A DNA stretch of 13,475 nucleotides. It comes from Zelonia costaricensis. Taxonomy: Eukaryota; Euglenozoa; Kinetoplastea; Trypanosomatida; Trypanosomatidae. The stretch lies in contig JASAOO010002913.1 in assembly GCA_030849075.1 (NCBI GenBank), forward strand, positions 1 through 13,475, written 5' to 3'. The notes under the pieces are model-generated. The model saw only the letters and a list, made by a program, of their open reading frames with translations. It was not told the DNA's origin and searched no databases. The translations under genes were made by a program, and so were the position numbers. Numbering within the stretch: the stretch's first letter is position 1; every line of letters begins with the position of its first letter. Positions 1-7,930 of the stretch are shown here, in pieces.

Positions 1-130
1 AGTGTGAGGCGGAGGTGGGTAAGGGGGGAAGGCAGGAAGGCAAGGAGTGGAAAGTGAGGAAGGACGGTTAAGATAACAAGGCAGGTGCGGAAGCAAGACC
101 AAGGGACGGGGGTGGGGATACACTATTGGT
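1..130 (-). promoter_or_regulatory. Probable polypyrimidine/trans-splice acceptor region of the next gene (left of window)
   Basis: On the minus strand this edge is strongly pyrimidine-rich, with runs of C and TTCC/CTTCC blocks and several possible AG dinucleotides. In trypanosomatids such tracts direct spliced-leader addition to the downstream gene and polyadenylation of the upstream one. The downstream gene would start left of base 1, so the exact acceptor cannot be named. The call is inferred from base composition and strand. Confidence 0.4.
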
Positions 131-428
131 GCGAGACACTAGAGGGGAGGGTTATGCGAGACGGTGTGTGCGCGTTGGGGTGTTGATCGGGTAAGAAAGT
201 GCCCCGGGGTGCCGCCACAACACCAAAAAGGGAGAGTGTGGGCAGGTCAGGGAAGTGCACCGCCACGTTAGCGATGGAGACGCTGGGGAGACGGCGGAAG
301 GCGGGAGTAGAGGCATGCGTGCGCTAGACGCTGGGGGAAGGGGGGGCTGCAGTGGCATCAGGCAAGAGAATCCACCACGAGCGGAGGTGCGGCGGGTCGG
401 CTGCCGTGGGTGCACGGCGTGGCCATCA

Positions 429-429
429 N
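429..429. other. Unresolved base (N)
   Basis: A single ambiguous base lies in a purine-rich noncoding stretch, 79 bases before a run of 13 G. It does not affect any gene called here. Confidence 0.99.
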
Positions 430-507
430 AAGGGAGGGAAGAAGCAAAGAGCACAAGAAAGGAGTCGAGGGGAGGGGCGAGGAGCTGGGGGTGTTTGTGC
501 TGTGACT

Positions 508-520
508 GGGGGGGGGGGGG
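508..520. repeat. Homopolymer G13 (C13 in sense RNA)
   Basis: Thirteen consecutive G residues on the plus strand in noncoding DNA, read as a C run on the transcribed strand. Length is probably variable between strains and sensitive to sequencing error. Confidence 0.95.
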
Positions 521-1474
521 AGGGCAGCGAAACGCCAGCTAGAAGACCAACACACGCGTATCGGCGGGAGGACGCGAGAGTGTGGAAAGAGGGAGAGAGA
601 GAGAGCTTTGCGAAGGAGTGTGGACGTTCAAAGGGTGGTGCATGCTCATACACGGACACGCAGTGGAGTGAGGACAAGTGGCAAGATCCTCGTACTGACA
701 TCGATGACCGCGACGACACACACACACACATACACGGGTAGCGGTGGTTGGGGTTTAGCACGGGGCAGCAGCATGACTTGACACTCCACTCCGCATCGCT
801 CTCAAGCTCCATTCATTGCGCAATACACACACAGACGCGCGCAGAGGCGTCGCAGGTTCACGGTACACAAAAGGGAGAAGTACGGAGACGGAAGTAAAAG
901 AAAAGCAAGAGCAGCCCACTGACGACACGGCGGCAGTGGCCTGCTGCCACTTCATCACGCGCAACAAAGGAAAACGAGGAGGAGGACGGCGGGAGGGGAA
1001 AGGAGCGACAATGGGCATGCGAAGACACACGCGAAAATACACACACATCCGCGCATACGCAAGTACAGACACAGCCCAACCGCGAGAGGCACGCACACAC
1101 ACTCACACATGAAAGCACGTGCTTCTACTCGACTGCAGCGCGCGCGTGCGCGTGTGTGCCGTGTCTTTCCTTCTTCTCTCCTCTTCTAACGATCGCGGGA
1201 GGGCGCACGTGGGGAAAGCCCACCGAGGAACAGCCGCTCCGAATCAAAAGCCGAAGAAAAGATCGCCGGAGAACCACGAATGGGTATGGGCGGGTGAGGG
1301 GGGAGGGGGGCGAAGGTGAGGTGTGTGACGATGGGGTAGTACCACAGACAGCATCTAGTTGTTCTCTTCTCTAGCACAAGCAAACACACACACGCGAAGT
1401 AAGCAAAGGTAAAGGGAAAAAAAGAGGTGAAGTGGGTATAGCCAACGTGCGGCACACAGCACACCACGTGCAGA

Positions 1475-1494
1475 CACACACACACACACACACA
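1475..1494. repeat. (CA)10 microsatellite
   Basis: Ten uninterrupted CA units on the plus strand, read as TG in the minus-strand sense direction. It lies in the gene-free region far downstream of the pseudokinase gene. Further CA-rich, interrupted runs flank it at 1380-1396 and 1610-1635. Confidence 0.95.
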
Positions 1495-1945
1495 AACGCA
1501 CAACCGTGAAAACATGCCATTGACGAAGCCGCCGGAAACAGAAACACAGCGCCCTGGGACGGCACAAACAGAAAAAAGAAGGCCGTGACGCTGGGCCTCG
1601 GGTCCCACTTAAACACACACACATACGCACACACGCGGACTAGTACGGTACAACTTCAGCGAGGGTAGACACATAAAAGGAAGGGCAGCAGAACACGCGC
1701 GGGGAGGGCAGCGGGAGAGACAAAGTCCAGCTCAACCACATGCGCACGCAGCACCAGCAATGCCTTCGCTACACCAGAAAGCGGTGGCAGGGGAGGGGAG
1801 AAGAGCTGTCAAGTGTGGCGAGCGAGGAGGCGGCCTGCAGCGTCAAGCGACGTGGAGGTGGAGAGAACGACGATGGGGGGGGGGAAGGGAGGGGTGCAGA
1901 AAAGTGGCGAAACAAACGAATAAAGGGTGAAGCAAGCTGGGGCCG

Positions 1946-1946
<1 letters not shown>

Positions 1947-1988
<42 letters not shown>
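1947..1988. repeat. (CA)21 microsatellite just downstream of the pseudokinase stop
   Basis: Twenty-one perfect CA units, the longest simple repeat in the window. In sense orientation this is a (UG)21 tract beginning about 48 bases after the TGA stop of the pseudokinase gene, so it should lie in its 3' UTR. Long UG tracts can bind RNA-binding proteins, but no function is shown here. Confidence 0.97.
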
Positions 1989-1991
<3 letters not shown>

Positions 1992-2035
1992 ACCCAATCG
2001 ACGCGCTCTCATTTCCTCGTCATCGCAGACCCTCG

Positions 2036-4567
2036 TCATCGCGACGGCCGCCCACTCGCTGCGGCACGCAGGGTGTTCTCCAGTCCCTCCAGAGCGACGA
2101 GCTGCGCGCACAGCGCTGCGGCACCGAAGTACATCCTGTCGTCGCTCAGCAGCTTGCGAAGCCGCTTCATGAACACCTCATTCGCGCGCGCCGCCAGCCG
2201 CGCCTCCTCTGGCTGACTCACAAACAGCGACACCTCCTGCATCGTCTCCCCGTATAGGTCACGGTCACGCAACAGCAGACGCAGCGTGCTGCGAATGCCA
2301 TCGATTGTCCACGACACCGCAGCGAGGGAGCCAACGTCAGCAGCATTCTTGCGTGGGCCGTTGCTGACGAGCTTCGCGCCTGCATCCTTCTCGTCGTCGT
2401 TCGACGGGCTGCTCATGGCTTTGCCGGAGGAGTCGCTGCTACGCAGCGGGTGCGGCACGACGCTCGTCAGCGCCGGCGCGGCGGCGGCACCGCGGGCCGA
2501 CAGTGCAGTCGTCTTGCCGCCGCGCGGGCTGCTGTCCACCGTCTGCACCGGGACGGAGCTGAGGGGTGGATAGGAGGAGCGCGGGGTGTGGCCGCTGAGC
2601 CGTGTGCTGCCACCGGCACCAGCGCCCCCGGGCGTGCTCGTCCGCGGCGTCGTCGGGCGCGAGTGCCGCTTCAGCGGGGGAGGCGAGGTGGCCGCCGGCA
2701 TGGGTGCCCTGCGCGGGGCCGGCTCTGGCAGCGAGCTCTGCGGTACGGGGGACCGCAGGCCGAGACGGCGAAGCGAGTCGTCGTCGTCGCCGGACGTGTT
2801 CGTGGCGGATGCGGAGCTGCCGGCGACGGGGGGGTACTCCGGCGGTGGGCCCGGCCGCGGGGCGACGATGACAACCCCGTCGTGGTCAATCACCTCCACG
2901 TTGTTCGCGTCGGTCAGGCGCTGATTGTTCTGCCGCTGCCACTCGGTGAAGTGCTTCCGCATCTCGTGCTGGCGCGCCGCAGTCTCCAGCTTCTGCTGCC
3001 GCTGCGCCTCGCGCTGGGGGTGGTGCGGGTCGTCGATGCGCGGCGCCAGCGCTGGCGGTGGGAACGGAGCCGGCTGCCACGCCTCGAAGTTGCGCTGCAT
3101 CTCGCCCTGTTCGGCGAGCATTTCGTCGAGCACGCGGGTGTTGTGGTCGATGAGGCCGCCGCGGCTGTTCCGGCGGGGGCTGGGCGACTTGTTGTTGGCC
3201 AGCCCCACCGCCGACCCGCGCAGGCGCGGACTGGCCCGCCCGCTCGCGGCGTCGCCGGCGCCGTTGCCGCTGTGCTGGTGGTGGTGCAGCTTGGGCGGGC
3301 TCGCATTCATGCGCTGCAGCAGCTCGAACTTCTCACCAGCGCGGCGGTGCCAGCTGTCGTCGGGGGCGTGCGGGGGGCGGGCGATCGGGTCGCGGTGCGC
3401 CGGTGCAGGGGCGGGCGCTGGCGGCGGTGGAGGTGGTGGTGGCGGTGAGGCCGCATTAGGTGTGCTGCTCGCAGCAGCGCCTGCCCCGGACCCGTTGGCG
3501 GCGGCGGAGTGGCGCCGACTCGCCTGCGCCCGCGTCGACGGGACGTCTGGCGGGGGTGAGGAGTGGGTGGACGCGGCCGGCCGGCGGTTCGGCGATGCGC
3601 ATGCGACGGCACCGCCGCCGTTGCTGCGGTCTGCCGCCGCGGTCGCAACGCCGCCTGCAGAGTTTGTGGGTGCCGGCTGCAGCGCCGGCTGCCGACTCGG
3701 CAGCGTCGGCGGGGTCGCTGGCGCAGTCGCCTGCGGCTGCGTGGGCCACGGCGGTTGGCCGAGCGTGACACCCCCCACCAGCGCGATGAGCGACTGCACC
3801 ACGCTGTCCATGGACGGCCGTGTAGCAGCCTCGTCCGCCATCATGCGGGAGAGGAGCTGGCGCGTGCTGCCGGAGCGGCGGGCCATGTTGGTGCCTTTCG
3901 CGGTGAGCAACACGACGCCCAGCCGGCCGAGGCACCACACGTCGCTGAGGGTGGGGTGGTAGCCAACGACTGCGCGGCCGGACGAGCCGGTGCTGAGGCT
4001 CGCGCTGCCGCCACTGCTGGGGTCGCTGACAGCGAGCACCTCGGGTGGGTAGTCGAGTTGCACGTGCACGCCAGCCTTCCTGCGCTCCTGCAGCTGGGCG
4101 AAGTAGACCGGCAGCGGCAGCGGCACCCCGAGCAGCAGGTTGGCCGAGCCGCCCGTGTTGTGGTCCACGAAAAGTCGGTCGGTCGTGAGACCAGGAAAGA
4201 ATAGCTTGCTGGCGTGCAGCTGCCGCAGCGCCATCGCACACGCGCCGAGCCAGCGCAGCACGCTCGTCTCCTCCAGTGGGCTGCTCTCCTCCTCCTCGAT
4301 CAGCGTCGTCACATCCCCTTCCGCCGCGTACGACGCGACAACGCTGAGGAAGGAGCTCTGCAGGAGGACCGTGTGGATCGGCACGAAGCCGCGCAGGCGG
4401 GCCTGGCGCAGCTCCTCGTACATGCGCCCCGCCGCACTCACCTCCACCTCGGGCCAGCCAGCGACACTCACGCGGCGCAGCACGCGCAGAGCCCCGCCCG
4501 CCTCCGTGTCCTGCACGAGAAGCGTGGCGGAGGTGCTGCCGATGCTCAATACCTTCTTGCGAATCAT
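2036..4567 (-). CDS. NEK-like pseudokinase with long disordered region and helical C-terminus
   Basis: The protein has 843 residues. I start it at the ATG at 4567; the frame is open five codons further only through a TTG, and this ATG is the first after the nearest splice acceptor. Residues 1-266 follow the kinase fold: a degenerate glycine-loop segment near 9-19, a motif at 74-90 resembling the NEK hinge (SVVASYAAEGDVTTLI), a YPPE at 173-176 in place of APE, DVW at 209-211 and the late RP at 250-251. The catalytic positions are lost: HRD reads F124-P125-G126, the catalytic-loop Lys and Asn are T128 and R131, DFG reads V148-P149-L150, and the beta-3 lysine is not evident. Phosphotransfer is therefore unlikely and a scaffold or regulatory role is inferred. 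Residues 270-470 are Pro/Ala/Ser-rich with nine prolines at 375-383; 475-550 is charged and helical with a duplicated motif; 745-836 is a helical C-terminal segment. The kinase subfamily assignment is by eye. Confidence 0.9.
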   Translation of the reverse strand: MIRKKVLSIGSTSATLLVQDTEAGGALRVLRRVSVAGWPEVEVSAAGRMYEELRQARLRGFVPIHTVLLQSSFLSVVASYAAEGDVTTLIEEEESSPLEETSVLRWLGACAMALRQLHASKLFFPGLTTDRLFVDHNTGGSANLLLGVPLPLPVYFAQLQERRKAGVHVQLDYPPEVLAVSDPSSGGSASLSTGSSGRAVVGYHPTLSDVWCLGRLGVVLLTAKGTNMARRSGSTRQLLSRMMADEAATRPSMDSVVQSLIALVGGVTLGQPPWPTQPQATAPATPPTLPSRQPALQPAPTNSAGGVATAAADRSNGGGAVACASPNRRPAASTHSSPPPDVPSTRAQASRRHSAAANGSGAGAAASSTPNAASPPPPPPPPPAPAPAPAHRDPIARPPHAPDDSWHRRAGEKFELLQRMNASPPKLHHHQHSGNGAGDAASGRASPRLRGSAVGLANNKSPSPRRNSRGGLIDHNTRVLDEMLAEQGEMQRNFEAWQPAPFPPPALAPRIDDPHHPQREAQRQQKLETAARQHEMRKHFTEWQRQNNQRLTDANNVEVIDHDGVVIVAPRPGPPPEYPPVAGSSASATNTSGDDDDSLRRLGLRSPVPQSSLPEPAPRRAPMPAATSPPPLKRHSRPTTPRTSTPGGAGAGGSTRLSGHTPRSSYPPLSSVPVQTVDSSPRGGKTTALSARGAAAAPALTSVVPHPLRSSDSSGKAMSSPSNDDEKDAGAKLVSNGPRKNAADVGSLAAVSWTIDGIRSTLRLLLRDRDLYGETMQEVSLFVSQPEEARLAARANEVFMKRLRKLLSDDRMYFGAAALCAQLVALEGLENTLRAAASGRPSR

Positions 4568-4586
4568 GGCCTCACAAGACAAACAG

Positions 4587-4636
4587 CTGGAGTTGTGAGA
4601 GGGGGAAGGAGGGGGGAGGGGATGGAGAAGGAGAAG
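4587..4636 (-). promoter_or_regulatory. Trans-splice acceptor and polypyrimidine tract, proximal, pseudokinase gene
   Basis: The plus-strand purine run 4597-4636 (one T at 4623) is a 40-base pyrimidine tract in sense orientation. The first AG after it falls at 4588-4587. Spliced-leader addition there would leave a 19-base 5' UTR before the ATG at 4567, with no intervening ATG, which supports that start. The site is predicted, not observed. Confidence 0.6.
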
Positions 4637-4683
4637 TCGTCGAAAGGAAAAGGGATGCCACTACGTGTGACACGGCTCGCCGT

Positions 4684-4743
4684 CTACCCGAGATACGGAG
4701 AGCGGGGAAAAGAGAGAAAGGCGGGGGGCGACGGGACGGGAAG
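4684..4743 (-). promoter_or_regulatory. Alternative distal trans-splice acceptor, pseudokinase gene
   Basis: A second sense-strand pyrimidine-rich tract (4697-4743) is followed by an AG at 4685-4684. Using it would give a 116-base 5' UTR, also free of ATG, so both sites lead to the same protein. Confidence 0.4.
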
Positions 4744-4787
4744 CTTTGATTTCTACGTGCTTCTTGAGCGGTGGAGCGAGTGAGTGC

Positions 4788-4811
4788 GTGTGTGTGTGTG
4801 TGTGTGTGTGT
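4788..4811. repeat. (GT)12 microsatellite
   Basis: Twelve perfect GT units on the plus strand, read as AC in sense RNA, followed by a short T run. It lies just upstream of the distal acceptor candidate, in the intergenic region or the end of the preceding 3' UTR. Confidence 0.95.
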
Positions 4812-5133
4812 TTTTGTGCGCATGATAGACGGAAGAAGAGAACGCGAGAGCGGGGAAGTTCGAATACGGCAGACTTGAGGAGAAGCAGCCGCTCTTCACT
4901 CTGCTCCTTCTCGTGCGCCCCGGCCTCGCCACGGGCGCGTGCGTCCTTATGGCGAAGAGGCAGCAGCGAGGCATGGGGAAGGGCTGGAGGGGGGTGGGGA
5001 AGAGAGGAGGAGGCCACCACGGCCCCACGCAGTGCGGGGCCCTGCGGCACTGTGCTATCAGCGAGCGACATTCAGGCCCCGGCGGTACAGCTTGGCCTCC
5101 AACTAGATCGACGGTGATGTCAGGATTCGCGTA

Positions 5134-5181
5134 CCCCCCTCCCCGACCCCGTCCGCTGATACCCCACCCCTCCCCACCCCC
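5134..5181 (-). other. Potential G-quadruplex-forming G-tract cluster in a 3' UTR
   Basis: The sense (minus) strand carries four G tracts of 4-5 bases separated by single bases, pattern G5-T-G4-A-G4-T-G4 at 5181-5162, followed after an 11-base gap by three more tracts (5150-5147, 5144-5141, 5139-5134). One-base loops with four-G tracts fit the classical intramolecular quadruplex pattern. It lies about 220-270 bases after the stop at 5402, so it is probably in that gene's 3' UTR unless polyadenylation occurs earlier. Folding is inferred. Confidence 0.6.
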
Positions 5182-5401
5182 TCCTGCTTGGACTCGTGTC
5201 ATAGAGAAATTCATCTCTGTTGCTGTTACGTGGAATGTGATCACACGCTCGCTCTCACACGGCTGATGGTGCAGTTGGCACCGCATCTCTCCACACGAAC
5301 CCCCCCACCACCACCAAACAAAAGCAAGAAAACACACGGAGCTACACACACACGCGCGCACCTCCTCTGGCGAGCGGGAAAGCGCGGAAGAGCGCGACAG
5401 C

Positions 5402-7918
5402 CTAGGCCATGCGGACGATGCGGTCGCCGGAGATGGCGAAGACGTCTGTCATGGCGCTGAGCGTGGCCACGGTGCCGTGGTGGTAAAAGTAGCGCTGCAG
5501 CACGAGCGGCACGCGGGTCCGCAGCGAGGAGAGCGTGGTACCACCCTGCGGGATCAGGGGCAGCACCATGCGCACCACATCCGCCTTCTCCAGCGCCGGC
5601 GCCGCCACCCGGGCTCGCTGGATCACAATCACGGTCTCGTCGTCCGGGTAGCGCCACGTGGAGAAGTAGTCGGGGAACTGCCGCAGGACGGTCTGCACCT
5701 CCGCCACATCGCGCGGCAGGGCATCGCGGACCGCCGGGGGCACGAGACTCAGCACCTCGTCCAGCTCGGCACACTGCATGAGCGGTAGCGCGTCGTACAG
5801 CTGCCGCACGGCCCATTCCGCGTTCGACTCGGCCGGCATCTCCGCTGGAATCTGCAGCACCGGGTCGTCCGGCCGCAGCGAGTTCATGCGCAGCCGCTCG
5901 TCAGCCAGCGTCTCCACGCAGGCCTCGTGCGGCGGCTGGAAGAGGTGCACCTTCATCTTGTCCACGGAAACGACGATGCACTTGCCGTGCAGTCGCAGGA
6001 AGGTCGGGAACGAGCGGCACTTTGCCTTGATGGCGTTCTTCTCTACTGTCGTGAGCAGCCCGTACAGGCGCCCCGTGGACACCGCCGCCGCCGCCTTCTC
6101 CTCAGCCACGGCGAAGTTCTTCCCCTGCGCTGCGGCCGTCACGCACTCCATCACCCGGTGGAAGACCTTCGGAAAGACGGAGGTCGTCTCGTCGAGTTCG
6201 TCCAGCGCGTTGGGGGCGACGCCGTAGGGCCGCGCCCGCAGCTTGTTCTGCGCCACTTGGAAGTACTCGGGGTACTTGCCCAGCAGCCCCATGACGCCGA
6301 GCCGTGCGTCGAAGGCGGGGTGGCGGGAGATGAGAGGCGCCAGCTCCTGTAGGACGTTCGCCAGAGGCGTGTACTCCTTCGGCACCTGCGGGGCGATGTA
6401 GCCGATCAGGTTCGCTTCTGAGTTGCGGGGCGGGCGGCGCAGCGCCATGCCGTCCGCGCCAGCGCCAGCCATTATGCCGCTCACAGCGAACCGCGCGTCC
6501 GCGGCGCCGCGCTGCGGGTGATCAAAGTCGCCTTGCAGACGCACTTCAACCGAGTTGTGCGCCGAGCGGATCTCGATGTAGTGGCGAAAGCGCTTGAGAA
6601 AGTGACGGAAGGTCGAGTCAGCGTACAGCTGCTGGATCTCGCTGGGAATGGTTGGCTCCACGGCGTCGATGTGGACAAAGAACGTGGGGATGTATGGCGC
6701 GAGCACGTCCATCACCTGCGTCACGGTGCGCAGCTGCGGCGCCAGCGGTGTCTTGCCGCCGTCTGGGGAGGAAGACGCGCTGGGGCCCAGCCCGGCAGTG
6801 CCGGGGCCTGCGGAGGGCACAGGTGGCGGGGGAGGCGGGTGCGCGCTTGTCGAGTCCGCGGCCCGACGCGCTGCGCCGTATCCGTGAGGCGCCGTCCCTC
6901 CTCCGACTCCTGATGCGGCTGCTGCCGGCGCGGCTGTGTCCGCGTGCATTGAGTGAGTGTAACTCGAAGGCGCTGGCGTGCTCGACGCCGAGTCGGCGGC
7001 GCCGCTCTGTGGCGGCGGCGGCGGCGCTGAAGACGGGCGGGGCGGCGGGGGCGTGTTGAGTAGCGCAGCGCCTAATGGCGATGAAGAAGACGCGGAGAAC
7101 GCCGGTGGGCCTTCGGGGGCCGCAGGGTCTGCAGCGGATGTGGTAGTGGTGTCTGATGGAGCCGCCGCTGCTTGGAGGCGGACGAGGTGCCCACTGGAGA
7201 GCAGCGCCACGTCTTTGGGAAAGTGACGGAGCATGTACGACACCATGGGCACCAGCAGCGCCTGCGCCGCCGCTGCCCCATCCCTCTTCTTGACCGTCAC
7301 TGCGGATGCTTCGGACGGTGGTGGTGCCGTGGGCGGTGGGGCAGAGCCGGACGCTGCCGCGGCCGACTTCTCCTCGTGCGCCAGAAAGGCCCGTAGCACT
7401 TTGGGAAGCTGCGCCTCAAGCGCTCTCGGCAACTTGCTGATGGCGGACATGAACACGGCAGCATCGCGCGTCGCGTGAGCAGCGGCGGTGGTACCGGGCG
7501 GGGCGGGCGGCAGCAGCGGAAGGACGACGGCGCGCACCTCCCACGGCGCGTACGCGCTCGAAGGCGCTTCTCCCGCGGCCCGCCGTGCCTCCGCCGACGT
7601 GGCGGTGTCTGGCGAAGGCGTTGCCGCGAAGTCCTCCGCAGCGTCTGTGGTGGGGTGGGGATCGGCGGCATGCGGCCCGGTCACCTTCGGCGTCGAGTCA
7701 AAGGCGTTGGTGGACGCGCAGCGGACTGCCGCAACGCTCGACGTGAGGCCCACCGCGGATGAGCGCATCAGCGCCAGGGAGCGGCGGAGACGCGACACGG
7801 CCCCTGCCCCTGCCACGGGTGCGGGGAGAGAGGCGGTGAGTGGGCAGCGGAGCACCGAGAAGCCGCCGCGCTGTGCGCCCCACGCACGCGCCTGATGGCG
7901 TGCAGGAAGGAGGAGCAT
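5402..7918 (-). CDS. Putative mitochondrial protein with about six diverged 'FP-x-YF' modules
   Basis: The protein has 838 residues, from the ATG at 7918 to a TAG. I do not recognise the family with certainty. The first 70 residues are rich in Arg, Ala, Ser and Leu and lack acidic residues, as expected of a mitochondrial presequence; the stretch after M51 resembles one by itself, so M51 (7766-7768) is an alternative start. Residues 250-395 are a Pro/Ala/Ser linker. Outside it I see repeated units of helices ending in a shared motif: FPKDVALL (233-240), FRHYIEI (444-450), YPEYFQV (549-555), FPTFLRL (637-643), FPDYFST (748-754) and TDVFAIS (824-830), each followed by a short beta-like stretch. 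The pattern resembles small winged-helix or organellar RNA-recognition modules. A guanosine-rich-mRNA editing or RNA-processing factor is possible, for example a relative of the large repeat-free-annotated RNA-editing mediator subunits, but this is speculation. The 3' UTR holds a G-tract cluster. Confidence 0.9.
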   Translation of the reverse strand: MLLLPARHQARAWGAQRGGFSVLRCPLTASLPAPVAGAGAVSRLRRSLALMRSSAVGLTSSVAAVRCASTNAFDSTPKVTGPHAADPHPTTDAAEDFAATPSPDTATSAEARRAAGEAPSSAYAPWEVRAVVLPLLPPAPPGTTAAAHATRDAAVFMSAISKLPRALEAQLPKVLRAFLAHEEKSAAAASGSAPPPTAPPPSEASAVTVKKRDGAAAAQALLVPMVSYMLRHFPKDVALLSSGHLVRLQAAAAPSDTTTTSAADPAAPEGPPAFSASSSSPLGAALLNTPPPPRPSSAPPPPPQSGAADSASSTPAPSSYTHSMHADTAAPAAAASGVGGGTAPHGYGAARRAADSTSAHPPPPPPVPSAGPGTAGLGPSASSSPDGGKTPLAPQLRTVTQVMDVLAPYIPTFFVHIDAVEPTIPSEIQQLYADSTFRHFLKRFRHYIEIRSAHNSVEVRLQGDFDHPQRGAADARFAVSGIMAGAGADGMALRRPPRNSEANLIGYIAPQVPKEYTPLANVLQELAPLISRHPAFDARLGVMGLLGKYPEYFQVAQNKLRARPYGVAPNALDELDETTSVFPKVFHRVMECVTAAAQGKNFAVAEEKAAAAVSTGRLYGLLTTVEKNAIKAKCRSFPTFLRLHGKCIVVSVDKMKVHLFQPPHEACVETLADERLRMNSLRPDDPVLQIPAEMPAESNAEWAVRQLYDALPLMQCAELDEVLSLVPPAVRDALPRDVAEVQTVLRQFPDYFSTWRYPDDETVIVIQRARVAAPALEKADVVRMVLPLIPQGGTTLSSLRTRVPLVLQRYFYHHGTVATLSAMTDVFAISGDRIVRMA

Positions 7919-7930
7919 GCTACGGCGCTG

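Larger units (their letters stand above)
1..2035. other. Gene-free stretch: 3' UTR/intergenic of the pseudokinase gene and probable 5' flank of the next gene
   Basis: No convincing coding region is seen on either strand in this 2 kb. Open frames exist (up to about 158 residues) but they run through CA repeats or purine-rich tracts, several overlap in different frames, and their translations are low-complexity Cys/Val, Arg/Gly or Ser/Pro strings typical of noncoding GC-rich trypanosomatid DNA. The plus strand is markedly purine-rich (1-130, 436-490, 570-605, 890-1010, 1290-1320, 1790-1915), so sense RNA from the minus strand is pyrimidine-rich. CA microsatellites occur near 717-730, 1082-1110, 1475-1494, 1610-1635 and 1947-1988. 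No tRNA- or snoRNA-like element was recognised by eye. The natural reading is the 3' UTR of the gene ending at 2036 followed by the intergenic region of a gene beyond the left edge. Confidence 0.7.
4568..5401. other. Spacer between the mitochondrial-type gene and the pseudokinase gene
   Basis: This 834-base spacer holds the 3' UTR of the gene ending at 5402 and the 5' flank of the gene starting at 4567. It contains a G-tract cluster (5134-5181, sense strand), a (GT)12 repeat (4788-4811) and two polypyrimidine-plus-AG acceptor candidates. Open frames up to about 202 residues are low-complexity and were not accepted. The polyadenylation site cannot be placed from sequence alone. Confidence 0.75.

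Noticed and set aside
1740..2216. 158-residue plus-strand open frame
   Set aside because: It is antisense, contains a long Thr-His run from the (CA)21 repeat and overlaps the end of the pseudokinase gene.
2450..3962. Plus-strand open frames of 332 and 345 residues opposite the pseudokinase gene
   Set aside because: They overlap each other in different frames, are Arg/Gly/Ala/Cys-rich and are shadows of the minus-strand gene.
3307..4241. Minus-strand open frames of 154 and 261 residues inside the pseudokinase gene in other frames
   Set aside because: Their composition is Arg/His/Ala-rich, there is no domain, and the main frame reads a coherent kinase fold across the same bases.
4568..4582. 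Five-codon N-terminal extension of the pseudokinase using TTG
   Set aside because: Non-AUG starts are not expected here, and the next codon after the extension is an ATG that fits the acceptor sites.
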